From Methanovulcanius yangii (lineage in GTDB: Archaea > Halobacteriota > Methanomicrobia > Methanomicrobiales > Methanomicrobiaceae): a stretch of DNA of 64,000 nt. Below are positions 52,235 to 61,717 of this stretch, in pieces (positions within the stretch are counted from its first letter, which is position 1; each line of letters begins with the position of its first letter). A program made the translations under genes and the position numbers. The notes under the pieces are model-generated. The model was not told the DNA's origin. It saw only the letters and a list, made by a program, of their open reading frames with translations, and did no database searches. Where the stretch lies: positions 523,780-587,779 of the forward strand of contig NZ_LTBL01000001.1 of the NCBI RefSeq assembly GCF_018687785.1. Reading direction: 5' to 3'.

Positions 52235-52938
52235 CAGAGGGCACGGAGTCGTCCGGGCTGTGGGCAGTAACAGTCGCCTTCTTCTCTCAGGTAGGTGATG
52301 CAGGACTTCGCATCGGCAGAGGAGATTCCTTTCGTTGCGAGGATGCCGATCACTTCGCCCTCGTCCGCTCCTGTCCGGTCGGCACTGAGGAACCCAATGG
52401 CATCGAGCACGGCATCGATGTGATCCTGGGGAGGTGCCGGAGGGGCCTCCGTGATGTCGACGGCGCAGAGCGCCCGGTCTATGGCGGCGGCGAGGATGCT
52501 GATGGTATCCGGGTCACAGGCGTGTCCGTCTTCCATGACCGCAACCGCACGCCGTGCGGCACTGATGATCCAGCGGTCCCGTGCGTGGCGGGGGACTTCC
52601 TGCATCCATTCGATTGCAAGCGAAGGCCCGCCCTCTTCAGCACCCGTCCGCGGCTGCACCGTCGCGGCACAGGAGACGAAGCACGGAACGGAGAGCTCCT
52701 CTATCCGGGCATTGAGTTCCTTCGCGGAGGGAGACGTAGAGCCGGAACACGCACTGGTCGGATCGGCAATCCTGAGCTGCAGTCCTCCGGATGCTGTTCT
52801 GCTCCGTTCGATCAGGGCCGCACAGAAGAAGACGCGGGTACAGGGGGTGCCGGATGCCGACCGCCATACTCCCGGAGCGGTCCGGTCGCGGGCTCCGTCT
52901 GCCAAATCCCTGATGAAGATTAGTTGATAGGACTGCAT
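52234..52938 (-). CDS. RPA-associated-like protein (OB fold plus winged helix)
   Basis: A 234-residue protein. Residues about 40-130 (TRVFFCAALIERSRTASGG to LQLRIADPTSACSG) resemble the OB-fold core of archaeal Rpa-associated proteins (COG3390). The C-terminal 70 residues (HIDAVLDAIGFLSADRTGAD to YLREEGDCYC) look like the winged helix found at the end of RPA32. I start at the ATG after GGGAG at 52938; a much longer frame continues upstream but runs antisense through the RFC gene and is not real. Context (Lhr, phosphoesterase, RFC, MCM) supports a role in single-strand DNA metabolism. Confidence 0.6.
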   Translation of the reverse strand: MQSYQLIFIRDLADGARDRTAPGVWRSASGTPCTRVFFCAALIERSRTASGGLQLRIADPTSACSGSTSPSAKELNARIEELSVPCFVSCAATVQPRTGAEEGGPSLAIEWMQEVPRHARDRWIISAARRAVAVMEDGHACDPDTISILAAAIDRALCAVDITEAPPAPPQDHIDAVLDAIGFLSADRTGADEGEVIGILATKGISSADAKSCITYLREEGDCYCPQPGRLRAL

Positions 52939-53103
52939 GCATCTCCCTTTTATACCAATATATCTGACGGAGAGAGAAATAGCTACTTGCATCGTTCCAT
53001 CCCATCCGTCGGCGGATGGAATCAGTCGGGAACGATTGGTTGATATGATTCCGGCACAGAGTTTACATACAATACCGTCAGGCAGCTGTCCTGTTTCTCC
53101 GGG

Positions 53104-54099
53104 GTGAACGTATTGGAATCTGGAAATACCATATGGATTGAGAAATACCGGCCGATGGTGCTGGATGATATCGTTGGGCAGGACGAGATAGTCGAGAGAC
53201 TCAAATCGTATGTGAAGTCCGGAAACCTGCCGCATCTGCTCTTTACGGGAACAGCGGGGATTGGAAAGACGACCTCTGCCGTCGCGCTCGCCCGCGAATT
53301 CTTCGGCGATACCTGGCAGATGAATTTCCGGGAACTCAATGCATCGGATGAGCGGGGAATCGATGTCGTCCGGAACCAGATCAAACAGTTCGCCCGGACC
53401 GCACCGCTCGGTGGTGCCGAATTCAAGATCCTCTTTCTCGATGAGGCCGATGCACTCACCTCGGACGCTCAGGCTGCCCTGAGGAGAACGATGGAGAATT
53501 TTGCACAGAACTGCCGGTTCATTCTCTCCTGCAACTATTCCTCGAAGATCATCGATCCGATCCAGAGCCGGTGTGCCATTTACCGGTTCCGCCCGCTGGA
53601 CCGTGCGGCCATCTCGTCCGAACTGCAACGCATTGCGGGTCGCGAGGGGCTCTCCATCACCGAGGAGGCGATCGACGCCATCGTGTACGTTTCGCTCGGC
53701 GATATGCGAAAGGCCATCAATGCCATTCAGGGCGCCGCCATCATCAGCGAGGAGATCACGGAGGACATGATCTACGAGATCACCTCGACGGCACGTCCGG
53801 ACGAGATCGATGATCTCCTGGCAACCGCCCTCGAGGGGGATTATGAAGGGGCGGAGTCGATCACCAATGATCTTCTCTATTCCCGCGGGATCGCCCCGAA
53901 TGAACTGATCAACCAGCTCTATCGTGCCGTTATCCGGAAGAACTTCGACCGGCAGCTGAAGGTGGAGATCATCTCGTACCTCGGCGAGGCGGACTTCCGG
54001 CTGAGCGAGGGGGCGTCGGCGGAGATCCAGATCGAGGCCCTGATTGCAAACATCGTCCTTACGGCAGAGCGGTACCGGGATCAGGCGGGTGAGAAGTAG
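53104..54099 (+). CDS. rfcS: Replication factor C small subunit
   Basis: A 331-residue clamp-loader AAA+ ATPase that loads [20 protein letters not shown] opens the RFC box, Walker A is GTAGIGKTT (49-57), Walker B DEAD (113-116), and the SRC arginine-finger motif is at 155-157. No intein interrupts the usual insertion sites. The start may be this GTG or a TTG nine bases later, which has GGTGA at better spacing. The stop is directly followed by the mcm GTG, so the genes are an operon. Confidence 0.96.
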   Translation: MNVLESGNTIWIEKYRPMVLDDIVGQDEIVERLKSYVKSGNLPHLLFTGTAGIGKTTSAVALAREFFGDTWQMNFRELNASDERGIDVVRNQIKQFARTAPLGGAEFKILFLDEADALTSDAQAALRRTMENFAQNCRFILSCNYSSKIIDPIQSRCAIYRFRPLDRAAISSELQRIAGREGLSITEEAIDAIVYVSLGDMRKAINAIQGAAIISEEITEDMIYEITSTARPDEIDDLLATALEGDYEGAESITNDLLYSRGIAPNELINQLYRAVIRKNFDRQLKVEIISYLGEADFRLSEGASAEIQIEALIANIVLTAERYRDQAGEK

Positions 54100-56226
54100 G
54101 TGGGGGAGGATCTCGACGGAGTCGATTTCACCGACAGGGCGTCCGACTGGAACAAATTTTTGAAGAAGCATTACCGGAGGGAACTGGGGGAGATTGCAAG
54201 CCAGTATCCACACCTCCGGTCACTGGAGATCGATTACCGCGTGCTCCAGAAATCAGGGAGAACCGGTCTCGAGATCGCAGACGAACTGCTCAAATCACCT
54301 GGAAAGGTGATCGGCGATGTCCGGGACGCCATCAGGAACAACAACCTGATCTTCACGAAGGACGAGGAGGAGAAGGTCGCGGACGTCAACATCCGGTTCG
54401 TCAATCTCCCAAAAAAACTCCCCGTCCGCGATATCCGTTCTCATCACATCAACACCTTCGTCTCGGTCGAGGGCATTCTGCGCAAGACCACCGAGGTCCG
54501 TCCCCGCCTGACGAGCGCGGTCTTCCGCTGCCTTCAGTGCGGAACGCTCACCCCCCCGTACCAGCAGGAATATTCGCGATTTCAGGAGCCGTACCGCCCG
54601 TGCAGCCAGTGCGAACGGCAGACGAAGATGGACCTTGTTCCCGCGCTCTCCAAGTTCGTTGATGCACAGAAGGTCAGGATACAGGAATCCCCGGAAGGGC
54701 TGCGGGGCGGGGAACAGCCCCAGACCCTCGATGTCGATGTGGTCGACGACCTGACCGGGACGGTGGCGCCGGGCGACCGCGTGATCATCAACGGCATTCT
54801 CCGCTCGGTGCAGCGTGTCTCCTACGGGCAGAAGAGCACCCTCTTCGATGTGTACCTCGAGGCAAATTCGATAGAGGTCTCGGAAAAGGAGTTCGAGGAG
54901 GTCAATATCTCCGAGGAGGACGAGGCGGCGATCATGGAACTCTCGCAGGACCCCGAGCTCTATACCAAGGTGTCCCGGTCCATCGCACCGTCGATTTACG
55001 GTATGACGCAGGTCAAGGAGGCCATCTCGCTCATCCTCTTCGGCGGCATTGCAAAGGAGCTTCCCGACGGAAGCCACCTCCGCGGGGATATCCACATGCT
55101 CCTCGTCGGAGACCCCGGTATCGCCAAGTCGCAGATGCTCAGGTATGTGATCCAGCTGGCACCCCGCGGCATCTACACGAGCGGCAAATCGTCCACCTCC
55201 GCGGGTCTGACCGCAACCGCCGTGAAGGACGAGTTCGGTGACGGGAGATGGACGCTTGAGGCCGGTGCGCTGGTCCTGGCGGACATGGGTATCGCTGCGG
55301 TGGATGAGATGGACAAGATGGCCAAGGAGGATCGCAGTGCGCTGCACGAGGCGATGGAACAGCAGTCCATCTCGATTGCAAAGGCGGGCATCACGGCGAC
55401 CCTGCGGTCGCGCTGCGCCCTTCTCGGGGCGGCGAACCCGAAGATGGGTCGCTTCGACGAGTACGCGCCGATAGCCGAGCAGATCAACATGCCGCCGTCG
55501 CTCCTTTCCCGTTTCGACCTGATCTTCATCATGGAGGACAAGCCGGACGCGATGATCGACCGTGCGATCAGCAACCACATCCTCAAGTCGCACAGCGTCG
55601 GAGAACTGATCGAGCATACCAGGAAGTCTCCCATCGAGGGGGTCGACGAGGAGTACATCCGCCGCCAGCTCGAACCGGTGACACCGGATATCGATGCGCT
55701 GCTCTTCCGGAAGTACATCGCGTATGCGAAGAGGAACTGCTTCCCCATCATGAGCGATGATGCGCGGGACACCCTGACCGACTACTATCTCAATCTCCGT
55801 AATATGGCGGACGAGAACAAACCGGTCCCGGTGACCGCACGTCAGCTCGAGGCACTCGTCCGCCTTGCCGAGGCAAGCGCCCGGATACGCCTCTCGGATT
55901 CGGTCGACCTTTCGGATGCCCAGCGGGTGATTACAATCATCGACAACTGCCTGAAGAAGGTGGCCTACGACCCCGAGAGCGGGACCTATGATATCGATCG
56001 TCTGGTCACCAGCTACTCCAAGCACAGCCGTGACCTGATCCGTGAGATAAAAGAGGTCGTCCGCGAGCTTGCCGACCAGAACGGACGGGCGCAGATGAAT
56101 GATGTGGTGAACGAACTCGTCAAAAACGGGCACAACCGCGATGACATCCTCAAGCGCATCGACGAGATGAACCGTGACGGGCAGTTGATGCAGCCCCGGC
56201 ACGGGATACTGAAACTGCTCTCCTGA
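54100..56226 (+). CDS. mcm: Replicative DNA helicase MCM
   Basis: A 708-residue MCM hexamer subunit. N-terminal region A/B/C includes a zinc ribbon (C144, C147, C168, C171). The AAA+ core has Walker A GDPGIAKS (337-344), Walker B DEMD (402-405), sensor 1 GAANP and arginine finger SRFD (470-473). The C-terminus ends in a winged helix (MNDVVNELVKNGHNRDDILK). No intein is present. The GTG start directly abuts the rfcS stop. Confidence 0.97.
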   Translation: MGEDLDGVDFTDRASDWNKFLKKHYRRELGEIASQYPHLRSLEIDYRVLQKSGRTGLEIADELLKSPGKVIGDVRDAIRNNNLIFTKDEEEKVADVNIRFVNLPKKLPVRDIRSHHINTFVSVEGILRKTTEVRPRLTSAVFRCLQCGTLTPPYQQEYSRFQEPYRPCSQCERQTKMDLVPALSKFVDAQKVRIQESPEGLRGGEQPQTLDVDVVDDLTGTVAPGDRVIINGILRSVQRVSYGQKSTLFDVYLEANSIEVSEKEFEEVNISEEDEAAIMELSQDPELYTKVSRSIAPSIYGMTQVKEAISLILFGGIAKELPDGSHLRGDIHMLLVGDPGIAKSQMLRYVIQLAPRGIYTSGKSSTSAGLTATAVKDEFGDGRWTLEAGALVLADMGIAAVDEMDKMAKEDRSALHEAMEQQSISIAKAGITATLRSRCALLGAANPKMGRFDEYAPIAEQINMPPSLLSRFDLIFIMEDKPDAMIDRAISNHILKSHSVGELIEHTRKSPIEGVDEEYIRRQLEPVTPDIDALLFRKYIAYAKRNCFPIMSDDARDTLTDYYLNLRNMADENKPVPVTARQLEALVRLAEASARIRLSDSVDLSDAQRVITIIDNCLKKVAYDPESGTYDIDRLVTSYSKHSRDLIREIKEVVRELADQNGRAQMNDVVNELVKNGHNRDDILKRIDEMNRDGQLMQPRHGILKLLS

Positions 56227-56255
56227 TGCCCGGCGTACTCACCGCTGGCTTCATC

Positions 56256-56262
56256 TTTTTTT
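56256..56262 (+). terminator. T7 tract after mcm
   Basis: Seven T residues 30 bases beyond the mcm stop; likely partial termination, since the next gene starts 17 bases later. Confidence 0.35.
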
Positions 56263-56278
56263 ACGGCAAATATCAATC

Positions 56279-56602
56279 ATGAATCCTGATAAAATTCAGG
56301 CAGCATTTGAAGCCGGAATAAAACTCGGCGCCCTGTACCACCAGTGGGTGGGGACGCCCATCTCCCCCGCCACCGCCACCTCGGTCGAGACGGCGATAGA
56401 AAAGGCGGTCGGCCTCCAGCCGTACGTGACCGGGATTACGGTGCATATCGCAACGGAGATGATGGAGCTCAATCCCTTCGGCTACAGCGAACTTGCGGGC
56501 AGGATGCTCGATGTGATCATCACGACCGACGTGCGCGGGGAGACCTGCCGCGCCGCACTCCGGTTCGACGGGCAGTATCCTCTCATGAAGATCCTCGACT
56601 GA
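56279..56602 (+). CDS. mptD: Archaeal dihydroneopterin aldolase (MptD-like)
   Basis: A 107-residue protein matching the archaeal MptD family, which cleaves 7,8-dihydroneopterin in the tetrahydromethanopterin pathway. Recognisable parts are FEAGIKLGALYHQWVGTP near the start and the mid-protein VETAIEKAVGLQPYVTGI, then FGYSELAGRMLDVIITTDV. Small single-domain proteins of this length are normal for MptD. The identification is by motif memory. It is one base away from the TatD-like gene. Confidence 0.72.
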   Translation: MNPDKIQAAFEAGIKLGALYHQWVGTPISPATATSVETAIEKAVGLQPYVTGITVHIATEMMELNPFGYSELAGRMLDVIITTDVRGETCRAALRFDGQYPLMKILD

Positions 56603-56603
56603 C

Positions 56604-57434
56604 ATGCAGGCGTTTTCATTTCCGGTCACCGACAACCATATCCATATCGACCCGGCGGGCGGCCGCGGGGCGGAGGCGGTGAAGGACTTCCGGCGGGCGG
56701 GCGGCACCCACATGATGCTCGTGACCAAACCGTCGTGGTCGCTCGGGGTCCATCCGGTCAAAGGCGAGGACTTCCGGGAGGTATTCGACATGACGCTCGC
56801 CGTCGCGGAGATGTGCCGGGAGAACGGGGTTGTTGCGTTTCCCGTTCTCGGGGTGCACCCTGCGGAGATCGGCATCCTCACCCGGCGCATGCCTCTCGAG
56901 GCAGCGGCGGCGATCATGAAGGACGGGCTCTCCCTCGCCGGCGAGTATGTCGCCGCAGGGAAGGCCGTCGCCATCAAGAGCGGGCGGCCGCACTATCCGG
57001 TGGAGGAGGAGGTGTGGGAGGTCTCCAACGATGTCCTCCGCCACGCCCTCGAAGTGGCGGCGGATACGGGCTGTGCCGTCCAGATCCACTCAGAGAGCGG
57101 GCCGTGCAGCGATGTTGTCGCGATGGCGGAGCGGGCCGGCCTGCCGGTGGAGCGGGTCGTCAAGCACTTTGCCGTCCCCGACACCCCGCTCACCCCGTCA
57201 CTCGTCGCCAAACACGAGGCGATTCCTGCCCTCATCGCGGAGGGACGGCGGTTCATGATGGAGAGCGATTATATGGATGACAACTCGCGGCCGGGTGCGG
57301 TGGTGGGGCCCAAGTCGGTTCCCCGGTTTACCCGCCGGATGTACGAGAGCGGCGTGATGAGCGAAGATGCGGCGTGGCGCATCCACGGCGAGACGCCGTC
57401 GCGCGTCTATGGCATTGATATCTCCCTGCCCTGA
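56604..57434 (+). CDS. TatD-related metal-dependent hydrolase
   Basis: A 276-residue TIM-barrel hydrolase of the archaeal TatD-like group. Metal ligands: HIH in VTDNHIHIDPAGG, H in PVLGVHPAEI, E/K region AIKSGRPHYPVEEEVWEV, H in VQIHSESG, KHFA, and D in MMESDYMDDN. Family members are often nucleases, but this branch is uncharacterised. It is probably co-transcribed with the MptD-like gene; a hairpin-type terminator overlaps its stop. Confidence 0.85.
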   Translation: MQAFSFPVTDNHIHIDPAGGRGAEAVKDFRRAGGTHMMLVTKPSWSLGVHPVKGEDFREVFDMTLAVAEMCRENGVVAFPVLGVHPAEIGILTRRMPLEAAAAIMKDGLSLAGEYVAAGKAVAIKSGRPHYPVEEEVWEVSNDVLRHALEVAADTGCAVQIHSESGPCSDVVAMAERAGLPVERVVKHFAVPDTPLTPSLVAKHEAIPALIAEGRRFMMESDYMDDNSRPGAVVGPKSVPRFTRRMYESGVMSEDAAWRIHGETPSRVYGIDISLP

Positions 57435-57461
57435 CGGACAGGGCGCTACCTGTTCTTTTTT
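57428..57461 (+). terminator. Hairpin plus T-tract terminator
   Basis: GCCCTG and CAGGGC form a six-bp stem with loop ACGGA, spanning the TatD-like stop codon, followed after 11 bases by T6 (57456-57461). This resembles a bacterial-style intrinsic terminator. Confidence 0.5.
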
Positions 57462-57488
57462 ACCCATCCTCGCCGATGAGTACATGCA

Positions 57489-57782
57489 ATGTACCTGAAA
57501 ATACACCGCATACAGGGAAAGGGCGAGATCGTTGCCGTATGTGACAGGGAACTTCTGAACAGGACATTATGTCACGGTGACATCACCATCCATGTGAGCG
57601 AAAAATTCTATGGGACCGAAGAGGCGGGAGAGGCAGAGGTCGCCCTCGCCCTGAAGAACGCGGGAAACATTAACCTTATTGGGAACAAGGCCGTTAGTGT
57701 TGCGATAGAGTGCGGCATCCTGCCCGAAGGGGCATATATACTCATAGACGGGATTCCGCACGCCCAGATATACCAGGCCTGA
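57489..57782 (+). CDS. DUF424 family protein
   Basis: A 97-residue archaeal protein of the DUF424 family (MYLKIHRIQGKGEIVAVCD, YGTEEAGEAEVALALKNAGN, NLIGNKAVSVAIECG). The family is conserved in Euryarchaeota and usually sits next to nmd3, as here (eight bases away). It is thought to function in translation or ribosome biology on contextual grounds; activity unknown. Confidence 0.88.
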   Translation: MYLKIHRIQGKGEIVAVCDRELLNRTLCHGDITIHVSEKFYGTEEAGEAEVALALKNAGNINLIGNKAVSVAIECGILPEGAYILIDGIPHAQIYQA

Positions 57783-57790
57783 TACGAACC

Positions 57791-58837
57791 ATGAATATTC
57801 AGGAAAATTTCTGCCCGAAATGTGGCGGACCGACGACAAACGAGGGGATCTGCGACAAGTGCCTTGCGGAGAGCATCGACTGGATCGTTGCCGAGCAGCG
57901 CGTCGTCTGCACCTTCTGCCCGACCTGCGGGTCGATGAAACAGGGGAATACGTGGTCAGATGCCACCCCGAACCGGGAACTCCTCGCCGAAGAGCTTGCC
58001 CTCGGTGCGCTGAAGGTGCACCCGGATGTCGAGAACCTCCATTTTACCGTGGAGACCTACGAACCGAGCCCGAACCGGACGAAATGCATCATCCATGCGG
58101 AAGGGACGCTCTACGGCATTCCCGTACAGGAAACCCGCGAAGTCCTCGTCGTATGGAAAAAAGAGCAGTGCGACCGGTGCAGCCGCCTCTCCGGCGGGTA
58201 TTACGAGGGCGTCATCCAGGTCCGGGCGACCGACCGCACGCCGGATATCCACGAACGCAGCCGGGTCGAATCGATCGCCTACAGCGTCGAGGACGGCCTG
58301 CAGGAATCGGGAGAGCGCCTCTCCTTTATCTCCCGCATCGATGACATCAAGGACGGCGTGGATGTCGTGATCTCGAGCCACCACATCGGCGATCTGATCA
58401 CGAAACAGATCACAAACGAACTCGGGGGAAAGACGACCCGCCATCCCAAACTGATCGGCGAACGGGAAGGCAAGAAACTCTACCGCATCACCTATCTTGT
58501 CCGGTTGCCCCGCTACCGGCGCGGTGATGTGATCGAGATCAAAAACAAGTACTATGAGGTGCGGTCGGTGGAGTCGGGGACGATCAAGGTCTTCGACCTG
58601 CAGGAGGGGATCATGAACGTCGTCCGCGAGGATGATTCCTATCGTATCATCGGCAATGTGCGGGATGCCGAGTATGCAGCCGTCTCCTTCATCGACGGAG
58701 ATATGGCCGGCATCCTTGATCCGAAGACCTTTATGCCCATCACCATTCCCGCCTACCCGTGGCTGCACCTGAGCGAGGGGATGGACGTTAGGGTCATGGA
58801 AGACCGCGAGAATGAACGCATCTTTCCGGTCGGGTAA
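57791..58837 (+). CDS. nmd3: NMD3-related ribosome protein
   Basis: A 348-residue archaeal homologue of the eukaryotic 60S export adaptor NMD3. The N-terminal zinc-binding region has four CxxC pairs (FCPKCGG, ICDKCL, FCPTCG, QCDRCS). IDDIKDGVDVVISSHHIGDL and YLVRLPRYRRGDVIEIKNKY follow. The archaeal role is probably large-subunit maturation. It starts nine bases after DUF424 and precedes taw2 by five. Confidence 0.92.
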   Translation: MNIQENFCPKCGGPTTNEGICDKCLAESIDWIVAEQRVVCTFCPTCGSMKQGNTWSDATPNRELLAEELALGALKVHPDVENLHFTVETYEPSPNRTKCIIHAEGTLYGIPVQETREVLVVWKKEQCDRCSRLSGGYYEGVIQVRATDRTPDIHERSRVESIAYSVEDGLQESGERLSFISRIDDIKDGVDVVISSHHIGDLITKQITNELGGKTTRHPKLIGEREGKKLYRITYLVRLPRYRRGDVIEIKNKYYEVRSVESGTIKVFDLQEGIMNVVREDDSYRIIGNVRDAEYAAVSFIDGDMAGILDPKTFMPITIPAYPWLHLSEGMDVRVMEDRENERIFPVG

Positions 58838-58842
58838 CCCCC

Positions 58843-59721
58843 ATGAGAGTCCGGGTCGTCCCGCTGGAACGGCTCTCCCCGGTCATGGGCGAGGCGTGGG
58901 TGGATACGGGCCGCCGCCCGTTTGTCCGTGACGGCGTGGCATTCGTGCCGGTGGCAGACGGCTACCCCTGTGACGAGGAGATCCACGAACGGAGGAAGTA
59001 CCGTGGGAGGGGGTACCAGATGGTGGGGGATATCGCCCTCATCCACGGACGGGCGCCGACCGCGGAGGAGACGGAGGAGATCCGTGCGTGGGCCCGTCCC
59101 TCAGCTATTTTGCATATTCGGGGCTATGACGGGGTCATGCGGCGACCGGAGGTGACTGTTCTCTGTGGCGCATCCCATGACGTCGTCCACCATGAAGCGG
59201 GTATCATTTACCGGCTGGACCCGGCGAAAGTGATGTTTTCGATGGGCAACCGTGAGGAGAAGATGCGGCTGGAGGCGGCAGTCCGTGCGTCCGGCCGGGA
59301 GGAACGCTGCGCCGATATGTTCGCGGGGATTGGATATTTCACCCTTCCTGCGGGGAGGGCCGGTGCACGGGTGCACGCGATGGAGATCAACCCGGCGTCC
59401 CATGCATATCTCAAGGAGAATATCCGGGAAAACTCCCTCACGGGCCGCGTACGTGCCGAATGCGGCGATTGCCGCGACCTCCTTGCCGGGGTGTATGACC
59501 GGGTGCTCATGGGCCATTTTGACGCGGCGCATTTTCTCCCCGATGCCCTTGCGCATGTCCGTTCCGGGAGCGTCCTTCATGTGCACAGTATCGGCGATAT
59601 CTCCGGTGCCATTGCGGATGCCTGCCGGGAATGCGGCATGGAGGCAGAGATATCTGTGAGAAATGTGAAAAAATATGCACCGGGAAGATGGCATATGGTA
59701 CAGGATGTGGTGATTCAATGA
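58843..59721 (+). CDS. taw2: tRNA(Phe) wybutosine-synthesis aminocarboxypropyltransferase (Taw2-like)
   Basis: A 292-residue Rossmann enzyme of the Trm5/Taw2 group. The signature FSMGNREEKMRLE, then DMFAGIGYFTLPAGR (SAM site), EINPASHAYLKENI, and DRVLMGHFDAAHFLPDAL fit Taw2, which transfers the aminocarboxypropyl group of SAM to demethylwyosine in tRNA-Phe; Trm5 lacks the MGN variant. Its TGA overlaps coaBC by four bases. Confidence 0.82.
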   Translation: MRVRVVPLERLSPVMGEAWVDTGRRPFVRDGVAFVPVADGYPCDEEIHERRKYRGRGYQMVGDIALIHGRAPTAEETEEIRAWARPSAILHIRGYDGVMRRPEVTVLCGASHDVVHHEAGIIYRLDPAKVMFSMGNREEKMRLEAAVRASGREERCADMFAGIGYFTLPAGRAGARVHAMEINPASHAYLKENIRENSLTGRVRAECGDCRDLLAGVYDRVLMGHFDAAHFLPDALAHVRSGSVLHVHSIGDISGAIADACRECGMEAEISVRNVKKYAPGRWHMVQDVVIQ

Positions 59722-60866
59722 GCGGGACCGGGTCGGTTCTGGACGGAAAGGAGATCATTCTGGGCATCACCGGGAGCGTGGCGGCGGTCGATGATGTCCG
59801 GCTCGCCCATGCCCTGCGCAGGCGTGGTGCACGGGTGCGGGCGGTCATGACCGATGCCGCACGGGGGATTGTCCACCCCGATGCCATCACGTACGCGACG
59901 GGAGAGGAGACGATCACCCGGTGTTCCGGTATGGTGGAGCACGTGACCTGTTGCGGCGACGGCGGGTCGGCGGACCTTCTCCTGATTGCGCCTGCGACCG
60001 CGAACACCCTCTGCAAGATTGCCCACGGCATCGATGACACCCCCGTGACCACCTTTGCGACGACGGCGCTGGGGAGCGGCATGCCGGTCGTCATCGTTCC
60101 CGCGATGCACGAGAGCATGTACCGTCATCCGGGCGTCGTCACGTGTCTCTCCATTCTTGAGGAATGGGGGGTAAGGGTCGTCGAACCGAGAATCGAGGAA
60201 GGGAAGGCAAAGATCGCCGACATCCGCGACATCGTCATCGAGGCGGAACGGGCGGTGTCGGGAAAACCGCTGGAGGGGAAGCGGGTCCTCATCACCTCCG
60301 GTGCGTGCAGGGAGGAGGTCGATGACGTGCGGATTCTCACGACCCGGTCGAGCGGCCGGATGGGGGAGGAACTGGCACTGCAGGCATATCGCCTTGGTGC
60401 CGATGTGACGGTCGTCCACAACGGGACCATTCCCTGCATCCGCAATGTTCACATCGAGTCCGCCGGGGACATGCGGGAGGCCGTCCACCGCATCTGCCGC
60501 GAGGCCCCGGTCGACTACTATATCAGTGCGGCGGCGATCTCGGACTTCGTCCCCCGCCGGCATGAGGGGAAGATCCTCTCCGGGGAGACGGTGATCCTCG
60601 AACTCGTTCCCCAGCCGAAGATCATCCGGGAGGTGCTCGAGGCTGAGTACCGCCCGAAACATGTCATCGCCTTCAAGCTCGGATGGGACAGCGAAACCGC
60701 CGCCGGTGCCCTCCTCGACGAGGGGGTGGACCTGGTGGCGGCCAACACGCCCGATACCCTCGGTGCACCGTCCGGCAGGTATGTCCTCCTCGGCAGGGAG
60801 GAGCGCCGGGAGATTGAAGGGACGAAGGAAACCGTCGCAGCAGGAATATGGGACGCACTGCTGTAG
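59718..60866 (+). CDS. coaBC: Phosphopantothenoylcysteine decarboxylase/phosphopantothenate-cysteine ligase
   Basis: A 382-residue bifunctional enzyme of CoA synthesis. The N-terminal flavoprotein half has GITGSVAAVD, the FMN-binding LLLIAPATANTLCKIAHGID and PAMHESMYRHP (His is catalytic). The C-terminal ligase half begins GKRVLITSGACREEVDDVR and has YYISAAAISDFVP and HVIAFKLG. ATG overlaps taw2 (ATGA), and its end overlaps pantoate kinase by 19 bases. Confidence 0.94.
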   Translation: MSGTGSVLDGKEIILGITGSVAAVDDVRLAHALRRRGARVRAVMTDAARGIVHPDAITYATGEETITRCSGMVEHVTCCGDGGSADLLLIAPATANTLCKIAHGIDDTPVTTFATTALGSGMPVVIVPAMHESMYRHPGVVTCLSILEEWGVRVVEPRIEEGKAKIADIRDIVIEAERAVSGKPLEGKRVLITSGACREEVDDVRILTTRSSGRMGEELALQAYRLGADVTVVHNGTIPCIRNVHIESAGDMREAVHRICREAPVDYYISAAAISDFVPRRHEGKILSGETVILELVPQPKIIREVLEAEYRPKHVIAFKLGWDSETAAGALLDEGVDLVAANTPDTLGAPSGRYVLLGREERREIEGTKETVAAGIWDALL

Positions 60867-61717
60867 CCTTCTCTCCGGGCCACATCTCGGGGACGTTCCA
60901 CCGGATGATAGGGCCGACGTATGCCGAAACAGGGAGCATCGGCACCGGTATCGTCATCGATGCCGGTGTCACCGCAGAGGTGCGGGCCGCGGAGCGGACG
61001 TCGGTTACCATTCACGAACCACGCCGGGACGGGGGTGAGGGACGGCAGACCCGCACCGGGTCGCCGCCCATCGAGTACGCCCTTGCGCGGATGGGTGTTG
61101 CCGCCGAGGTCATCACCACGTCCTCCCTTCCTTCGGGGTCGGGGTTCGGCCTCTCTGCGGCGGCACTTCTCTCCTCTCTTACCGCGGCGGATGCCCTCTT
61201 CTCCCTCGGGATGGGACGGGAAGGGATCGTCGCCCTCGCCCATGAATCGGAGATCGTCCATGCCTCCGGCCTCGGCGATGTCGTCGCCTGCGCGGGCGGG
61301 GGGCTCGTCTGCCGGAGGACACCGGGGCTTGCCGGGGATATCGAACGGATAACAGGCCTTCGCGATCGCATCGTCACCGTGCACTTCGGTCCCCTGACGA
61401 CCGCGGACGTCCTGTCGGCGCCGGATGTCATGGGGCGCATCGGCCGGGCGTTTCAGCCCGGATGCCCGTCGGATCTGAAGGAATTCTTCATCAGGGCACT
61501 CACATTCGCCCGCGAGACGGGTCTCGTGACGACCGAGGTGGCCGCGGTGCTTGCCGCATGCGAGGCGGCAGGCATTCCCGCGAGCATGACGATGCTCGGC
61601 AACGGGGTCTTTGCCACCGGTGATTATGCGGAGGAGATTTTATCGGAATTCGGCAGGGTACATTCTATGGGAATAGCGGGCAACGGATTTTGCCTGAAAG
61701 GAGTGTGGAATGAATGA
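60848..61717 (+). CDS. Pantoate kinase (GHMP family)
   Basis: A 289-residue archaea-specific CoA enzyme that phosphorylates pantoate. GHMP-family landmarks: FSPGHISGTF, the ATP-binding SSLPSGSGFGLSAAALLSSL (about residues 95-114), and the C-terminal MTMLGNGVFATG. With the next gene it replaces the bacterial pantothenate synthetase/kinase route. It overlaps both neighbours. Confidence 0.92.
   Translation: MGRTAVAFSPGHISGTFHRMIGPTYAETGSIGTGIVIDAGVTAEVRAAERTSVTIHEPRRDGGEGRQTRTGSPPIEYALARMGVAAEVITTSSLPSGSGFGLSAAALLSSLTAADALFSLGMGREGIVALAHESEIVHASGLGDVVACAGGGLVCRRTPGLAGDIERITGLRDRIVTVHFGPLTTADVLSAPDVMGRIGRAFQPGCPSDLKEFFIRALTFARETGLVTTEVAAVLAACEAAGIPASMTMLGNGVFATGDYAEEILSEFGRVHSMGIAGNGFCLKGVWNE

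Noticed and set aside
52939..54213. Upstream extension of the minus-strand RPA-associated-like frame to about 659 residues
   Set aside because: The extension runs antisense through rfcS, which is unmistakably coding. A good ribosome-binding site precedes the ATG at 52938.
54295..56202. A 635-codon minus-strand frame opposite mcm
   Set aside because: It mirrors the GC-rich codon pattern of mcm, has no recognisable domain and no start signal. MCM on the plus strand is complete.
53104..56226. Inteins in rfcS or mcm
   Set aside because: Both proteins have normal length and uninterrupted Walker motifs.
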